Below, piece after piece: positions 16,630-26,795 of a stretch of 64,000 bases of DNA. A program made the position numbers and the translations under genes. Location of the stretch: NCBI GenBank assembly GCA_963752585.1, contig CAVVYV010000004.1, positions 124,001 through 188,000 on the forward strand, in the 5' to 3' direction. The first letter of the stretch is position 1. Every line of letters begins with the position of its first letter. The notes under the pieces are model-generated. The model was not told the DNA's origin and searched no databases. It worked only from the letters and a program-made list of their open reading frames with translations. This stretch comes from CAVVYV01 sp963752585. Its GTDB lineage: Bacteria; Actinomycetota; Thermoleophilia; Solirubrobacterales; 70-9.

Positions 16630-18155
16630 CCGAGCGAGATGGCCAGCGACTCGGCCGCGTGGGTCGCCCAGTCGATCAGCGGGGAGGGGGCGATGCCGAA
16701 GGCGACGGTGGCGGCGGCGCAGAGGAGGCCGGCGCCGACGACGAGGGCGCAGCGGCTCGCTCCAAGGGGGGACGCATCGGCCTCCGGGGCGCCGCCGGCG
16801 ATCGACGGCATCGGCTCGGCGGGGGCGGCCGGCGGGGCGGTGGGCTCGGGCGTGATCCAGACGGCGGCGATCACCCGGAGGTAGTAGACGACCGAGACCA
16901 TGGTGCCGGCGACGATCACCACGCCCAGCCAGGTGTAGTCGCCGTCTACCGTCGCCTCGATCAGGAAGAGCTTGCCCATGAATCCCGAGGTGCCCGGGAA
17001 CCCGGCGAGGGCGAGCATCCCGATCGTCAGCGGCCAGGCGAGGAGCGGCTTCGAGCGGCCGATCCCGGCAAGCGCCTCGATGTCGTCGCCGAGCTCGGTC
17101 TCGCGCTCGCGGACGACGACCACCATGAAGATCGCCAGGTTCATCAGGCAGTAGGCGGCGAGGTAGAAGATCAGCGCCTCGAGCCCGACTTCGGTGGCGA
17201 CGACGATCCCGGCGAGCATGTAGCCGGCCTGGGCGATCCCCGAGTAGCCGAGCAGCCGCTTGAGCGAGTCCTGGCCGAGGGCGCCGACGTTGCCGATGAC
17301 GATCGAGGCGACCGCGAGCGCCGCGAGCGCCGGCTGCCAGTCGTCGACCAGCGGCCCGAGCGCCACCTCGAACAGCCGGGCGAGGGCGACGAATGCGGCG
17401 GCCTTGGTCGCCACCGACATGAACGCGGTCACCGGGGTCGGCGCCCCCTGGTAGACGTCGGGGGTCCACTGGTGGAAGGGGGCGAGCGAGAGCTTGAACG
17501 CGAGCCCGGTGGCGGCCATCGCGGTCCCGATCAGGATCAGGGTGTCGTCGGCCTGGCCGCCGGGGCCGAGCGCCTCGGCGATCCGGGAGTAGTCGGTGGA
17601 GCCGGCCCCGCCGTAGAGGAGGGCGAAGCCGTAGAGGACCGTGGCGGAGCCGAGCGAGCCGATCACCAGGTACTTCAGCCCCGACTCGAGCGAGGGCTCC
17701 TCGCGGACCGCCGAGGCGCAGAGGATGTAGAGGGGGATCGAGAGGAGCTCGAGGCCGACGAAGAAGCTGACCAGGTTCTGGGCCTCGGCGAGCAGGGTCA
17801 TCCCGAGGACCGAGCCGAGCAGGAGCGAGTAGAAGGCGCCGTGGTTGGCGTGCTCGGCCGCCGGCTCGCGGATCGCCAGGACCACGACCACGGCGGCGGC
17901 GAGGATCGAGATCAGGACAGCCGAGAGCCCGAATGCGTCGAGCCGCAGGGCGCCTGAGACCAGGTCCGCCTGCTCCTCCCACTGCCAGATCGAGAGCCCC
18001 GCGGTCGCCCCCAGGGTGATCAGGGTGAGGCCGGCGAGCTCGAAGCGGCCGAGGCGGGGAAGCAATCCGAGCAGGAGGACGATGCAGAGCCCCGCGGTGA
18101 GGGCGATGATCGGCGAGAGGCCGGCGTAGTCGATCTCAGGGGCGGTGAAGGTCAT
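16626..18155 (-). CDS. nuoN: NADH-quinone oxidoreductase subunit N
   Basis: 509 residues, about 14 membrane helices, an antiporter-like proton-pumping subunit of complex I. Diagnostic stretches: LLGMTLLAEAQNLVSFFVGLELLSIPLYIL (helix 4-5 with Glu), LAFKLSLAPFHQWTPDVYQGAPTPVTAFMS (the conserved Lys and His of the proton channel) and SLKRLLGYSGIAQAGYMLAG. The ATG overlaps the nuoM stop by four bases (ATGA). Last gene of the operon; no terminator hairpin is evident before the convergent DUF488 gene. Confidence 0.96.
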   Translation of the reverse strand: MTFTAPEIDYAGLSPIIALTAGLCIVLLLGLLPRLGRFELAGLTLITLGATAGLSIWQWEEQADLVSGALRLDAFGLSAVLISILAAAVVVVLAIREPAAEHANHGAFYSLLLGSVLGMTLLAEAQNLVSFFVGLELLSIPLYILCASAVREEPSLESGLKYLVIGSLGSATVLYGFALLYGGAGSTDYSRIAEALGPGGQADDTLILIGTAMAATGLAFKLSLAPFHQWTPDVYQGAPTPVTAFMSVATKAAAFVALARLFEVALGPLVDDWQPALAALAVASIVIGNVGALGQDSLKRLLGYSGIAQAGYMLAGIVVATEVGLEALIFYLAAYCLMNLAIFMVVVVRERETELGDDIEALAGIGRSKPLLAWPLTIGMLALAGFPGTSGFMGKLFLIEATVDGDYTWLGVVIVAGTMVSVVYYLRVIAAVWITPEPTAPPAAPAEPMPSIAGGAPEADASPLGASRCALVVGAGLLCAAATVAFGIAPSPLIDWATHAAESLAISLG

Positions 18156-19663
18156 CGCCGCGCCACCTCGGTGTCGTCGGGCTCGCTCACGGCAGTGAGC
18201 TGAGCCTGGACGGACTCATCGCTCTTCCCGAGGATCAGGCCTGGGTAGAGGGAAAGGGCGACGATGCAGGCGACCAGGGCGCCGATCACGGTCCCCTCAC
18301 GCCAGCCGATCTCGCTTGAGGTGACCTCGTCGCGCTTGCGGTAGTGCATCGCCCGCTGGAACAGCCGGAGCGCGTAGTAGGCCGCGATCGCGATCCCGAT
18401 CGAAGCGATCAGGGCGAAGACGACCTTCTCCTGGAAGACCCCGTTGAGGATGAAGAACTCGCCGATGAAGTTGGAGGAGCCGGGGATCGCCAGCAGGGCC
18501 ATCGTCACGATCAGGAAGAAGGCGGCGAGCACCGGCGCCCGCAGCGCCAGCCCGCCCATCCGGGTGATGTCCTCGGTCCCGGCCCGCTCGACGAGGATCA
18601 CGCAGATCAGCAGCAGGGGCACGATCACCAGGCCGTGGTTGACCATCTGAAGGACGGCGCCATCGCCCCCGTCGGGGCGGAGGCTGAAAATCCCGAGGGT
18701 GATGAAGCCGAGCTGGGCGATGGAGGAATAGCCGGCGATCAGACGGGCGTTGGTCTGGGTGAACGCCATCACCGAGCCGTAGAGGATCGAGGCGAGCGCG
18801 ATCAGGAGGATCACTTCCTGGAAGTGGACGGTGGCGTCGGGGAAGATCGGCAGCACCACCCGGAGGAAGCCGTAGGCGGCGACCTTGGAGAGGACAGCCG
18901 AGAACACCGCCAGCGCCGGCAGCGGCGCGACCCGATAGGCGTCCGGCATCCAGCCGTGGAGCGGGAAGGCCGGCATCTTCACCAGGAAGGCAGCCGCGAA
19001 GAACCAGAAGATCCAGTACTGGCTGCCGGTGCCGAGCGGGTTCTGTCGCAGCTCCTCCATCGAGAAGCTGAGCTGGCCGCCGTCGGCGGCGAGAATCCCG
19101 GTGGCGATCGCTCCGACCAGCATCAGCAGCGAGCCGACCAGGGTGTAGACGATCATCTTGATCACCGCCCGGGTCGGGGTGACGGTGCCCTCGCCGCCCG
19201 GTCCCGCCCCGGCGCTCTCCTTCCCCCAGGCCCCGAAGAGGAAGTAGAACGGGATCAGCATCAGGTCGAAGAAGAGGACGAAGAGGATCAGGTCCTGGGC
19301 GAGGAAGGCGCCGAGGGTCGCGGACTCGGCGAGGCCCAGCATCAGGAACCAGGTGCGCGGGCGGTCGGGGGTTCGGATCGTGTCCCAGGCGGTCGTCGCC
19401 AGCCAGGCGATCACGGTGAGCGTGACCATGAAGAGGCTGATCCCGTCGACCCCGAGCTGGTAGCGGACGCCGAGGTCGGGGATCCAGCTCTCGTCGACGG
19501 TGTGCTGCAGCCCGAGCGCAGGGTCGAAGCTGGAGATGAGCGCGATCACCGTCCCGAGCTGTACGACGCCGAGCAGCAGCGGCGGGACCGGGACCCAGCG
19601 CTGCGGCATCGCGCAGGCGAGGAGCCCGGCGCCGAGCGGCATCCAGATGATGAACTCGATCAT
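18152..19663 (-). CDS. nuoM: NADH-quinone oxidoreductase subunit M
   Basis: 503 residues with about 14 membrane helices. Complex I subunit M signatures include LAESATLGAFLAQDLILFVLFFDLMLIPFYFL, LVKMPAFPLHGWMPDAY (channel Lys and the HxWxPDA motif) and NARLIAGYSSIAQLGFITLGI. I place the start at ATG 19663 because GAGGGG lies about 7 bases upstream and the first residues MIEFIIWMPLGAGL begin helix 1; longer readings upstream give a non-membrane Arg/Pro-rich peptide. Confidence 0.96.
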   Translation of the reverse strand: MIEFIIWMPLGAGLLACAMPQRWVPVPPLLLGVVQLGTVIALISSFDPALGLQHTVDESWIPDLGVRYQLGVDGISLFMVTLTVIAWLATTAWDTIRTPDRPRTWFLMLGLAESATLGAFLAQDLILFVLFFDLMLIPFYFLFGAWGKESAGAGPGGEGTVTPTRAVIKMIVYTLVGSLLMLVGAIATGILAADGGQLSFSMEELRQNPLGTGSQYWIFWFFAAAFLVKMPAFPLHGWMPDAYRVAPLPALAVFSAVLSKVAAYGFLRVVLPIFPDATVHFQEVILLIALASILYGSVMAFTQTNARLIAGYSSIAQLGFITLGIFSLRPDGGDGAVLQMVNHGLVIVPLLLICVILVERAGTEDITRMGGLALRAPVLAAFFLIVTMALLAIPGSSNFIGEFFILNGVFQEKVVFALIASIGIAIAAYYALRLFQRAMHYRKRDEVTSSEIGWREGTVIGALVACIVALSLYPGLILGKSDESVQAQLTAVSEPDDTEVARR

Positions 19664-19845
19664 CGGCCGCCCCTCACGACTAGGCGTGAGTGACGCCCGC
19701 CGGCGTGCGACCGGGGGCGCGCGTGGCCAAGCAGATCGGTGGACGCAGGGCGCAGCCCTTGCTGGTGGCAAGGGCAAGCCCGAGGACGCCGAGATGCGAC
19801 GGCCATGTGCGTCATCCGGGCGTGCGTTGGCGGGCGCTCACTCAT
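19660..19845 (-). CDS. Possible small ORF between nuoL and nuoM (61 aa)
   Basis: An open frame starts with ATG 19845, overlapping the nuoL stop (ATGA), and ends with a TGA overlapping the nuoM ATG (ATGA again), so it would be translationally coupled on both sides. The peptide is Arg/His/Pro-rich with two adjacent Cys and no membrane helix. Only about three quarters of its codons end in G or C, fewer than in neighbours, and it contains the nuoM ribosome binding site. Coding is therefore doubtful; it may be a coupling spacer. Confidence 0.25.
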   Translation of the reverse strand: MSERPPTHARMTHMAVASRRPRACPCHQQGLRPASTDLLGHARPRSHAGGRHSRLVVRGGR

Positions 19846-21847
19846 GCCCTAATCAGGAAGTAGAGGGCAAGGCCGGCGAAGCCGGTGACCAGCAGCAGGG
19901 CGTAGGAGCGCAGGTAGCCGGACTGGGCGCCGCGGACCGCCGCGTTGGCGCCCTTGGCGACGTCTGTCGCGCCGTCGACCAGTCCCTGGACGACGTAGCG
20001 CTCGAAGGTCGAGTTCGCCCAGCGCCCGACCGCCAGCGCCGGGCGGACGATCAGGACATCGATCGCCTCGTCGAAGTACCACTTCCGCTCGAGGAAGTCG
20101 TGGAGCCGGGGCAGCCGCTGCTGCAGTCGCGCGGTCATCCCGGGGCTGCGCAGGTACATCAATCCTGCGAGCGCGATCCCCAGCGCAGACAACAGGCCGC
20201 CGATCGCGAGCCCGCGCCACTCGGCCGCGTCGGAGGGAAGGTCGCCGTAGAGGCTCGACTCCTCGAACGACCCCTCGAGGAAGTGCTCGACCACCGCGTC
20301 GACGCCGGGGACCTGGACCAGCCCGGCGAAGAGGGCGCCGAGGGCGAGCACGCTCATCGCGATCTTCATCGGCCACTCCCGCTCGGCGATCTGGTGGGAG
20401 GGGCCGGGGAAGCCGACGCCTGTGTCCTCCGGCTCGCCAGTGATGGGGTTGGCGGGCTCTGCGTGGTGGATGTGCCCGGATTCCAGCTCCCGAGCCTCCG
20501 GCACCGGCTCGCCGAAGGTGACCCGGAAGCCGATCCGGAACGCGTAGAAGGCGGTCAGCAGAGCGCCGACGTAGCCCCCGATCGCGAACACCCAGTAGAA
20601 GCCGCCGCGGTGCTCGGCGAAGGCGAGGATCTCGTCCTTCGAGAAGAAGCCCGAGGTCGCTGGGAAGGCCGCCAGCGCCGCCGCCCCGATCAGCAGGGTC
20701 CCGCAGGTGAACGGCATCGCCCGCCGAAAGCCGCCCATCAGGTCGATGTTCTGGCGGTTCGCCATCGCCCCGATCACCGATCCCGCCGCCATGAACAACA
20801 GCGCCTTGAAGAAGGCGTGGGTCATCAGGTGGAAGAAGGCAGCCGAATAGGCGCCGATCCCCACCCCCATCACCATGTAGCCGATCTGGCTCATCGTCGA
20901 GTAGGCGATGATCCGCTTCAGGTCGGTGACGACGAGGGCGATCGTCGCCGCGATCAGCAGGGTTGCGAGGCCGATGAAGGCGGCGACGTCGGCCGCGGTC
21001 AGGGCGATCTCGAACACCGGATGGAAGCGGCCGATCAGGTAGACGCCGGCGGTGACCATGGTCGCGGCGTGGATCAGGGCAGAGACCGGCGTCGGGCCCT
21101 CCATCGCGTCAGGAAGCCAGGTGTGGAGCGGGACCTGCGCCGACTTCGCGAAGGCGCCGACCAGGAGCAGTAGCCCGATCAGGACCACCACCCCCTCGTT
21201 GGTGTCGAAGGCCTGCGGCGACCTCCTCGAAGATCTGGAAGCAGGTCGAACGTGCCGAGCTCGCGAAAGATGAACAGCGCGGCGAGGACGAGGCCGACGT
21301 CGCCGACGACGTTGATCACGAACGCCTTCATCCCGGCGTTGACCGCGGTGTCTCGCTGGTACCAGAAGCTGATCAGGGCGTAGGAGGCGAAGCCGACGAA
21401 GGCCCAGCCGACGATCAGGAGGATCAGGTTGCCGGCGAGGACCAGCAGCAGCATCGAGAAGACGAAGAAGTTGAGGTAGGCGAAGAAGCGGGCGAAGCCG
21501 CGGTCGGAGGTGAGATAGGAGATCGAGTAGAGGTGGATCAGCATCGAGATGCCGCTGACGATCAGGCACATGTAGACCGAGAGCGGGTCGACGAGCACGT
21601 TCATCTCGATGTCGAGGCCGGCGGCGCTCGCGTAGGTGTAGAGCGAGGAGGTGAGCTGGCGCTCCTCGGCCGGCAGGTCGAGGATCTGGGTGAGGGCGCC
21701 GAGGGAGGCGAGGAAGGAGAGGGCGATCGCGCCGGTGCCGATCCAGCCGGCGCTCCGTCCCGGCAGCGCCCGCCAGCCGAGCGCGATCACCAGTGTCCCG
21801 GCGAGCGGGAAGGCGAGGACCAGCCAGCCGTAGGTCGTCGGTTCCAC
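19842..21847 (-). CDS. nuoL: NADH-quinone oxidoreductase subunit L (frame broken once)
   Basis: About 668 residues, the largest proton-pumping subunit, with a C-terminal lateral helix region. The first frame (GTG 21847) runs through YSISYLTSDRGFARFFAYLNFFVFSMLLLVLAGN; the second continues GAFAKSAQVPLHTWLPDAMEGPTPVSALIHAATMV (channel Lys and HTWLPDAMEGPTP), DLKRIIAYSTMSQIGYM and FFSKDEIL. The frame changes between about 21215 and 21245. Since both halves keep every conserved motif, a consensus error is the likely cause. The start lies 3 bases after the repaired nuoK stop. Confidence 0.93.
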
Positions 21848-21850
21848 GCC

Positions 21851-22151
21851 CTATCCCTTGAGCGCTCCGCAGCTCGTCGACGTTGAGGGGGATCCGGCGG
21901 CGGTAGGCGGCGACGATGATCCCGAGCCCGACGACGACCTCGCAGGCGGCGATCACCATCACGATCAGGGCGAAGACCTGGCCGTCCTGGTCGCCGAGCG
22001 CCCGGCTGAAGGCGAGCAGCGCCAGGTTGCCGGCGTTCAGCATCAGCTCCAGGCAGAGCAGGATCACCAGCGGGCTGCGGCGGAGCAGCACGCCTGCGAC
22101 CCCGGTGGCGAAGATCAGCGCGGAGAGGACCAGGTACCAGGTGATGTCCAT
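21851..22151 (-). CDS. nuoK: NADH-quinone oxidoreductase subunit K (extra base near 3' end)
   Basis: A three-helix membrane subunit of about 99 residues. The conserved LLCLELMLNAGNLALLAFS (Glu in helix 2) and VIAACEVVVGLGIIVAAYRRR are present. As written the frame runs past the expected end; removing one base near 21864 gives the family-typical terminus NVDELRALKG and a TAG at 21851. The span is 301 bases, one more than a whole number of codons, which fits a one-base insertion. The ATG shares its A with the nuoJ TGA. Confidence 0.92.
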
Positions 22152-22696
22152 CAGCCGGCCGCCTCTCCGGGCGCGCCCGCCGGTGGCGTCGACTCCTTCT
22201 TCCGGGCAGCGAGGACCACGGCGCCGACCGCGGCCACCAGGAGCAGCAGCGAAGCCGCCTCGAAGGCGATCAGGAAGCGCTCGAGCAGCAGCTCGCCGAT
22301 CGCCTCGGGTGAGCCGAAGCCGAGGGGGACCTCCGGTCCCGCGGTGTCGATCGACTTCAGCCCCGAGCCGATGATCGCGATCGCGAGCTCGACGAACAGG
22401 GCGAGGCCGAGGAAGGGGGCGATGAAGCGCTGGCCGGGGATCGGCTCCCAGAGCGGCTCATCGACGTTGCCGACGTAGGCGGCGACGAAGACGTAGAGCA
22501 CCATCACGGCGCCGGCGTAGACGACGATCTGGGCGGCGGCGAGGAACTCGCCCTGGAGGAGGAGGAAGAGGCCGGCGAGGGAGATCAGGTGGACGATCAG
22601 GGCGAGGACGCTGTAGAAGGCGTTGCGCAGTCCGATCACCGCGATCGCGCCGCCAAGGGCGCCGATCGCGCCGGCGAAGAACGCGACCTCCTTCAA
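22151..22696 (-). CDS. nuoJ: NADH-quinone oxidoreductase subunit J
   Basis: 181 residues, five membrane helices. The segment GEFLAAAQIVVYAGAVMVLYVFV (helix 3 with the conserved Gln-Ile-Val-Val-Tyr-Ala-Gly and pi-bulge region) identifies NuoJ. The TTG start at 22696 directly follows the likely nuoI TAG, with GGAGGGGG just before it. The C-terminus is a short charged tail rich in Ala/Pro. Confidence 0.95.
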   Translation of the reverse strand: MKEVAFFAGAIGALGGAIAVIGLRNAFYSVLALIVHLISLAGLFLLLQGEFLAAAQIVVYAGAVMVLYVFVAAYVGNVDEPLWEPIPGQRFIAPFLGLALFVELAIAIIGSGLKSIDTAGPEVPLGFGSPEAIGELLLERFLIAFEAASLLLLVAAVGAVVLAARKKESTPPAGAPGEAAG

Positions 22697-23274
22697 CTAC
22701 TCCCCCTCCCGGCGCAGCGGGCGTGCGGTCGATCGGCTCCGCCAGCAGCATCTCCTTCGGTGAAGATCAGGTCGGAGCGGTTGTAGTCCGACATCTCGTA
22801 GTCGTGTCCCATCGTTATCGCGTCGAAGGGGCAGGCGACCTCGCAGTAGCCGCAGAAGATGCAGCGGGAGAGGTTGATCTCGTAGACCTCGGCGTAGCGC
22901 TCGCCGGCCGACTTGCGGTCGTTCGGGTCGTTCTCCTCGGCGACCACCCGGATGCAGTCGGCGGGGCAGGCGGCGGCGCAGAGCGAGCAGCCGACGCACT
23001 TCTCGAGGCCGGTGTCCTCGAACCGGTGGAGCTTGTGGCGCCCGCGGAAGCGCGGGTAGACCGGCGTCTTCTCCTCGGGGTACTGGATCGTCACCGGCCC
23101 CTCGATCAGCCGCCCCATCGTCGTCCGCAGCCCGCGCAGGGTCTCGGCGAACGTTCGGTAGGCGCCGGCGGCGCCGCCGGGCTCGGGCCCGCGCTGGACC
23201 GAGATCACGTCGGCCGAGTCGAGGTAGGGGAAGGCCTCCCAGTCCGCCCTCTCGGTGTTCAGCCGGGCCTCCAT
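22693..23274 (-). CDS. nuoI: NADH-quinone oxidoreductase subunit I, 2[4Fe-4S] (C-terminus frame-shifted)
   Basis: About 190 residues. Two ferredoxin motifs, CVGCSLCAAACP and CIFCGYCEVACP, bind clusters N6a and N6b that pass electrons toward subunit B. The N-terminus carries a longer-than-usual lead (residues 1-45) before the amphipathic helix. After DLIFTEGD the written frame gives an odd tail; two small indels near 22720-22765 restore EMLLAEPIDRTPLRREGE and a TAG at 22697-22699, adjacent to the nuoJ start. ATG 23274 overlaps the nuoH stop (TGATG). Confidence 0.94.
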   Translation of the reverse strand: MEARLNTERADWEAFPYLDSADVISVQRGPEPGGAAGAYRTFAETLRGLRTTMGRLIEGPVTIQYPEEKTPVYPRFRGRHKLHRFEDTGLEKCVGCSLCAAACPADCIRVVAEENDPNDRKSAGERYAEVYEINLSRCIFCGYCEVACPFDAITMGHDYEMSDYNRSDLIFTEGDAAGGADRPHARCAGRGSS

Positions 23275-24275
23275 CAGGAGACGGTGACGACGATCGCGGT
23301 GACGAGGACGTTGAGGGTGGCGAGCGGAAGCAGCACCTTCCAGCCGAGGCTCATCAGCTGGTCGTAGCGGAGCCGCGGCAGGGTCGCCCGTACCCAGATG
23401 AAGAGGAAGACCAGCGAGAGCGTCTTCACCAGCATCCAGATCGGGTCGAGCCAGCCGGGCCCGGGGCCGTGCCAGCCGCCGAGGAAGAAGGTGGCCGCGA
23501 TCCCGCAGACGACGAACATCTCGAGGTACTCGGCGAGCAGGTAGGAGCCGAAGCGCGTGCCCCCGTACTCGGTCATGAACCCCTGGACCAGCTCGGCGTC
23601 GGCCTCGGGGAGGTCGAACGGGGCCCGGTTGGTCTCGGCGAAGCCGGCGACCATGAAGATCAGGAAGCCGACGATCTGGGGGACGATGTACCAGATCTCG
23701 TCCTGGGCGTTGACGACGTGGGTGAGCGAGAGCGAGCCGACCATCATCACCACGCCGAGCAGGGAGAGGCCCATCGCCACCTCGTAGGAGATCAGCTGGG
23801 CGGCGGAGCGCATCGCGCCGAGGAAGCTGTACTTCGAGCCCGAGGACCAGCCGGCGAGGAGAAGGCCGTAGAAGGCGAGCCCGCTGAAGGCGAAGAAGAA
23901 GAGGATCCCGATCGAGACGTCGATCCCGTAGAAGCCGACCCCGTCCTTGACGTCGCCGAAGGGGAGGATCGCGATCGTGATGATCCCCGAGAAGATCACC
24001 AGGATCGGGGCGATCGCGTAGAGGAACGGGACCGAGGCCTCGGGGCTGAAGGGCTGCTTGCCGGCGAGCTTGACGATGTCGGCGAGGGGCTGGAGCAGCC
24101 CCACCGGGCCGACTCGGTTCGGGCCGTAGCGGTGCTGGAAGCGACCGATCAGCTTCCGCTCGACCCAGGTGAGAATCGGGACGATCAGGAAGACGCCGAG
24201 GAAGATCAGCAGCGACTTCACCACCATGATCCAGCTCGCCTCGGCGAAGCCGACCTCCCCGAGCGGCACGCTCAC
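23274..24275 (-). CDS. nuoH: NADH-quinone oxidoreductase subunit H
   Basis: 333 residues, eight membrane helices, the subunit that lines the quinone-binding chamber. Signatures: LTWVERKLIGRFQHRYGPNRVGPVGLLQPLADIVKL near the N-terminus and AETNRAPFDLPEADAELVQGFMTEYGG in the middle. GTG 24275 overlaps the repaired nuoG stop (GTGA). Without the repair of nuoG the two proteins would read as one fused frame, which is an artefact rather than a natural fusion. Confidence 0.95.
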   Translation of the reverse strand: MSVPLGEVGFAEASWIMVVKSLLIFLGVFLIVPILTWVERKLIGRFQHRYGPNRVGPVGLLQPLADIVKLAGKQPFSPEASVPFLYAIAPILVIFSGIITIAILPFGDVKDGVGFYGIDVSIGILFFFAFSGLAFYGLLLAGWSSGSKYSFLGAMRSAAQLISYEVAMGLSLLGVVMMVGSLSLTHVVNAQDEIWYIVPQIVGFLIFMVAGFAETNRAPFDLPEADAELVQGFMTEYGGTRFGSYLLAEYLEMFVVCGIAATFFLGGWHGPGPGWLDPIWMLVKTLSLVFLFIWVRATLPRLRYDQLMSLGWKVLLPLATLNVLVTAIVVTVS

Positions 24276-26795
24276 CGCTTGCTCACCTCGATCCGCCGCG
24301 GCGCCCCGTTCGCCAGCACGTTCGCGTTCTGCTCGCTTCGTCCCCTCGATCAGGAAAGCGGCACCGGTCTGCATCCGATCTCGAATGGCAACCTCGGCCT
24401 CGACGCTAGATCCATTCACCGACACGGTGACTGGATCGCCGCTACTCAACCCCAGCTTCTCGGCGTCCTTGGCGGCGAGTTCGAGCTTCTGCTTTGGCAT
24501 GAGGAACCGCAGCGCGGGGTTGCGCTCGGTGACATCGACGGCCCACAGATCTCGATAGGTGCCGAGAATCAGGCCGGTATCCTGGCGATCGGAAGCCGGG
24601 GGTGGGGGCGTTTCCGACGGTGCGTATGCAGCCGCCCCCTCCGGGCCCTCGGACGGCCTTGACGCCATCTGCGGCGAATCAGCACCGGAGGAAATGCCCC
24701 CGGCCCCGGCTACGGGTGTCCAAGACGCGCCCGGATCCCTCTCCTGCCAACGGAACCCCCGCCCCCCAATCTCCTCATACGTCAGCGTGTCGTAGAAGGG
24801 CACGTCCTTCGAGAGGGCGTCGAAAACCTCGGCGGCTGTGCCCAACCCGAGATCACGGCCGAGTGTCGCCGACAAGTCAGCGAGGAACTGCCAGCCGGAG
24901 CGAACCTCGTCGGGGAGCGGGACGTTGCGGCGAAGTCGCTGAAGGCGGCCGTCGGGGTGGGTGACGGTGCCGTCCTTCTCGGCGTGGGTCTCGGCGGGGA
25001 GGACGATGTCGGCCTGTTGGGTGGACTCGTCGTCGAACATGGCCACGGAGACGACGAAGGACTTGGAGAGGGCGTTGCGCCAGCCGTCCGAGTCGGGGTG
25101 GGTGCGGACGGGATCGGCGTTGAGCAGCAGCAGGGCGCCGATCTCGCCATCGGCGAGCCCCTGCTTGATCGCGGCGGCGTCGCGTCCCTCCGGGGCGGGG
25201 GTGAGGCCCGGGCCGGCGCCGGGGAGGCAGCCGACCTCGCGAAGGCCGCGCGCGTTCGACTCTTCCGGCACCTCGAGCAGCCCGGTGCCGATCCGCCGGT
25301 GCATCTCGAGGGCCCGGGCGCAGGCATGGAGCGCCTCGGCGGCGCCGGGGCTGCGCCAGAGCCGCTCGCCCCAGACGATCGACGGGTCCGGCGCCTCCCG
25401 GAGGAGCTCCGCGATCGCCTTCGCTCGCAGGGTGTGAGCCCGGTCGGAGCGGAAGCCCTCGGCCCCGAGCGCGGCGGCCAGGCTCCGGACGAAGGCGGCG
25501 GCGTCGCCCGGCGCGTAGCGGACCGCCTCCTCGGCTCCCCCGTCGAGCGCGGTGGGGCGCTCAGAGGCGACCGCCAGCTTCGCCCCACCCCTACGCACCG
25601 CCTTCCGGATCCGCAGGTCGAGAATCGGCATCTCGTGCAGGGGGTCGGTGCCGAGGACGAGGATCGCGTCGGCGTTGTCGAGGTCCGAGATCTTCAGGCC
25701 GAGCTCGGGGCGGGAGAGCTCGGCAAGCGTTCCCCGCTCCACCGGATTGGCGCCGCAGTCGACGTTCGACGCCCCCAGATCGCGGACGATCCGCTGGGCC
25801 AGCCACCCCTCCTCGTTGGAGCTGGCGCCCCCGACCAGGGCGGCGCTCTTCGAGCCCGCCCCGCCAAACGCCTTTGCGATCCTCGCGGTCGCCTGCTCCC
25901 AGCTGATCGGGCTCAGCGACCCGTCGCCGGCGCGCGCCATCGGCCGGGTGATCCGCTCGGGGGAGCCGAACATCTGGAAGGCGAAGCGCCCCTTGTCGCA
26001 GAGCCAGCCGTCGTCGACCTCGGTGTTGTCCCGCGCCAGCACCCGCAGCACCCGCTCGTCGCGGACGGTGTAGGCGACGTTGCACTGAGACGGGCAGAGG
26101 GTGCAGACCGAGCCGGCCTGCTCGATGTCCCAGGGGCGCGCCCGGAAGCGGTAGGTGTAGGAGGTCAATGCCCCGACGGGGCAGAGCTCGATGATGTTGC
26201 CGTGGAAGGGGGCGATGTAGGGGCGCTCGTCGAAGGTCCCGACGAAGCTCTTGTCGCCCCGGTCGAGCAGCTGGAGCTGCTCGTCCTCGGCGATCTCCTG
26301 GCTGAAGCGGACGCAGCGGTAGCAGAGGATGCAGCGCTCCCGGTCGATCGCGATCAGTGGGGAGAGCTCGAGCGGCTTCTGGAAGTGGCGCTTCGGGTCG
26401 GTGAAGCGGCTCTTCCCGGGCCCCCAGCCCATCGCGATGTCCTGGAGCGGGCACTCGCCGCCCTTGTCGCAGACCGGGCAGTCAAGCGGGTGGTTGACGA
26501 GCAGGAACTCGACGACGGCATTCTGTGCCTCCACTACGCGATCGGTCCGGGTGTAGACGACCATCCCGTCGCGGACAGGGGTCGAGCAGGCGGTCTGGAG
26601 CTTGGGGATTCCCTCGATCTCCACCAGGCACATCCGGCAGGCGCCGACCGGCTCGCCGAGCTTCGGCTCGTAACAGAAGACCGGGATCTCGACGTCGCCT
26701 CCCTTGGCGGCGTCGACGAGCATCGTCCCCTCCGCGGCGACCACCTCGCGCCCGTCGACCACCAGGGTGACCGCGTTCCTGATCGGCCGGGTCAC
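24272..26795 (-). CDS. nuoG: NADH-quinone oxidoreductase subunit G (one extra base near 3' end)
   Basis: About 840 residues. Iron-sulphur ligands are visible in order: CYEPKLGEPVGACRMCLVE...TAC (2Fe-2S N1b), HPLDCPVCDKGGECPLQ (His/Cys cluster), RCILCYRCVRF and the molybdopterin-domain cluster CTLCPSQCNVAYTV. The rest is the inactive molybdopterin-oxidoreductase domain. A low-complexity insert rich in Ser, Pro, Gly and Ala (coded about 24575-24725) precedes the last domain. Removing one base near 24334-24338 gives the usual end EQNANVLANGAPRRIEVSKR. GTG 26795 overlaps the nuoF stop (GTGA). Confidence 0.94.

Noticed and set aside
16518..19693. Long plus-strand frames (16518-17957 and 18344-19693) opposite nuoN and nuoM
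   Set aside because: Same cause: they mirror conserved membrane subunits, have Gly/Asp/Arg/Glu/His-rich low-complexity peptides and no start signals.
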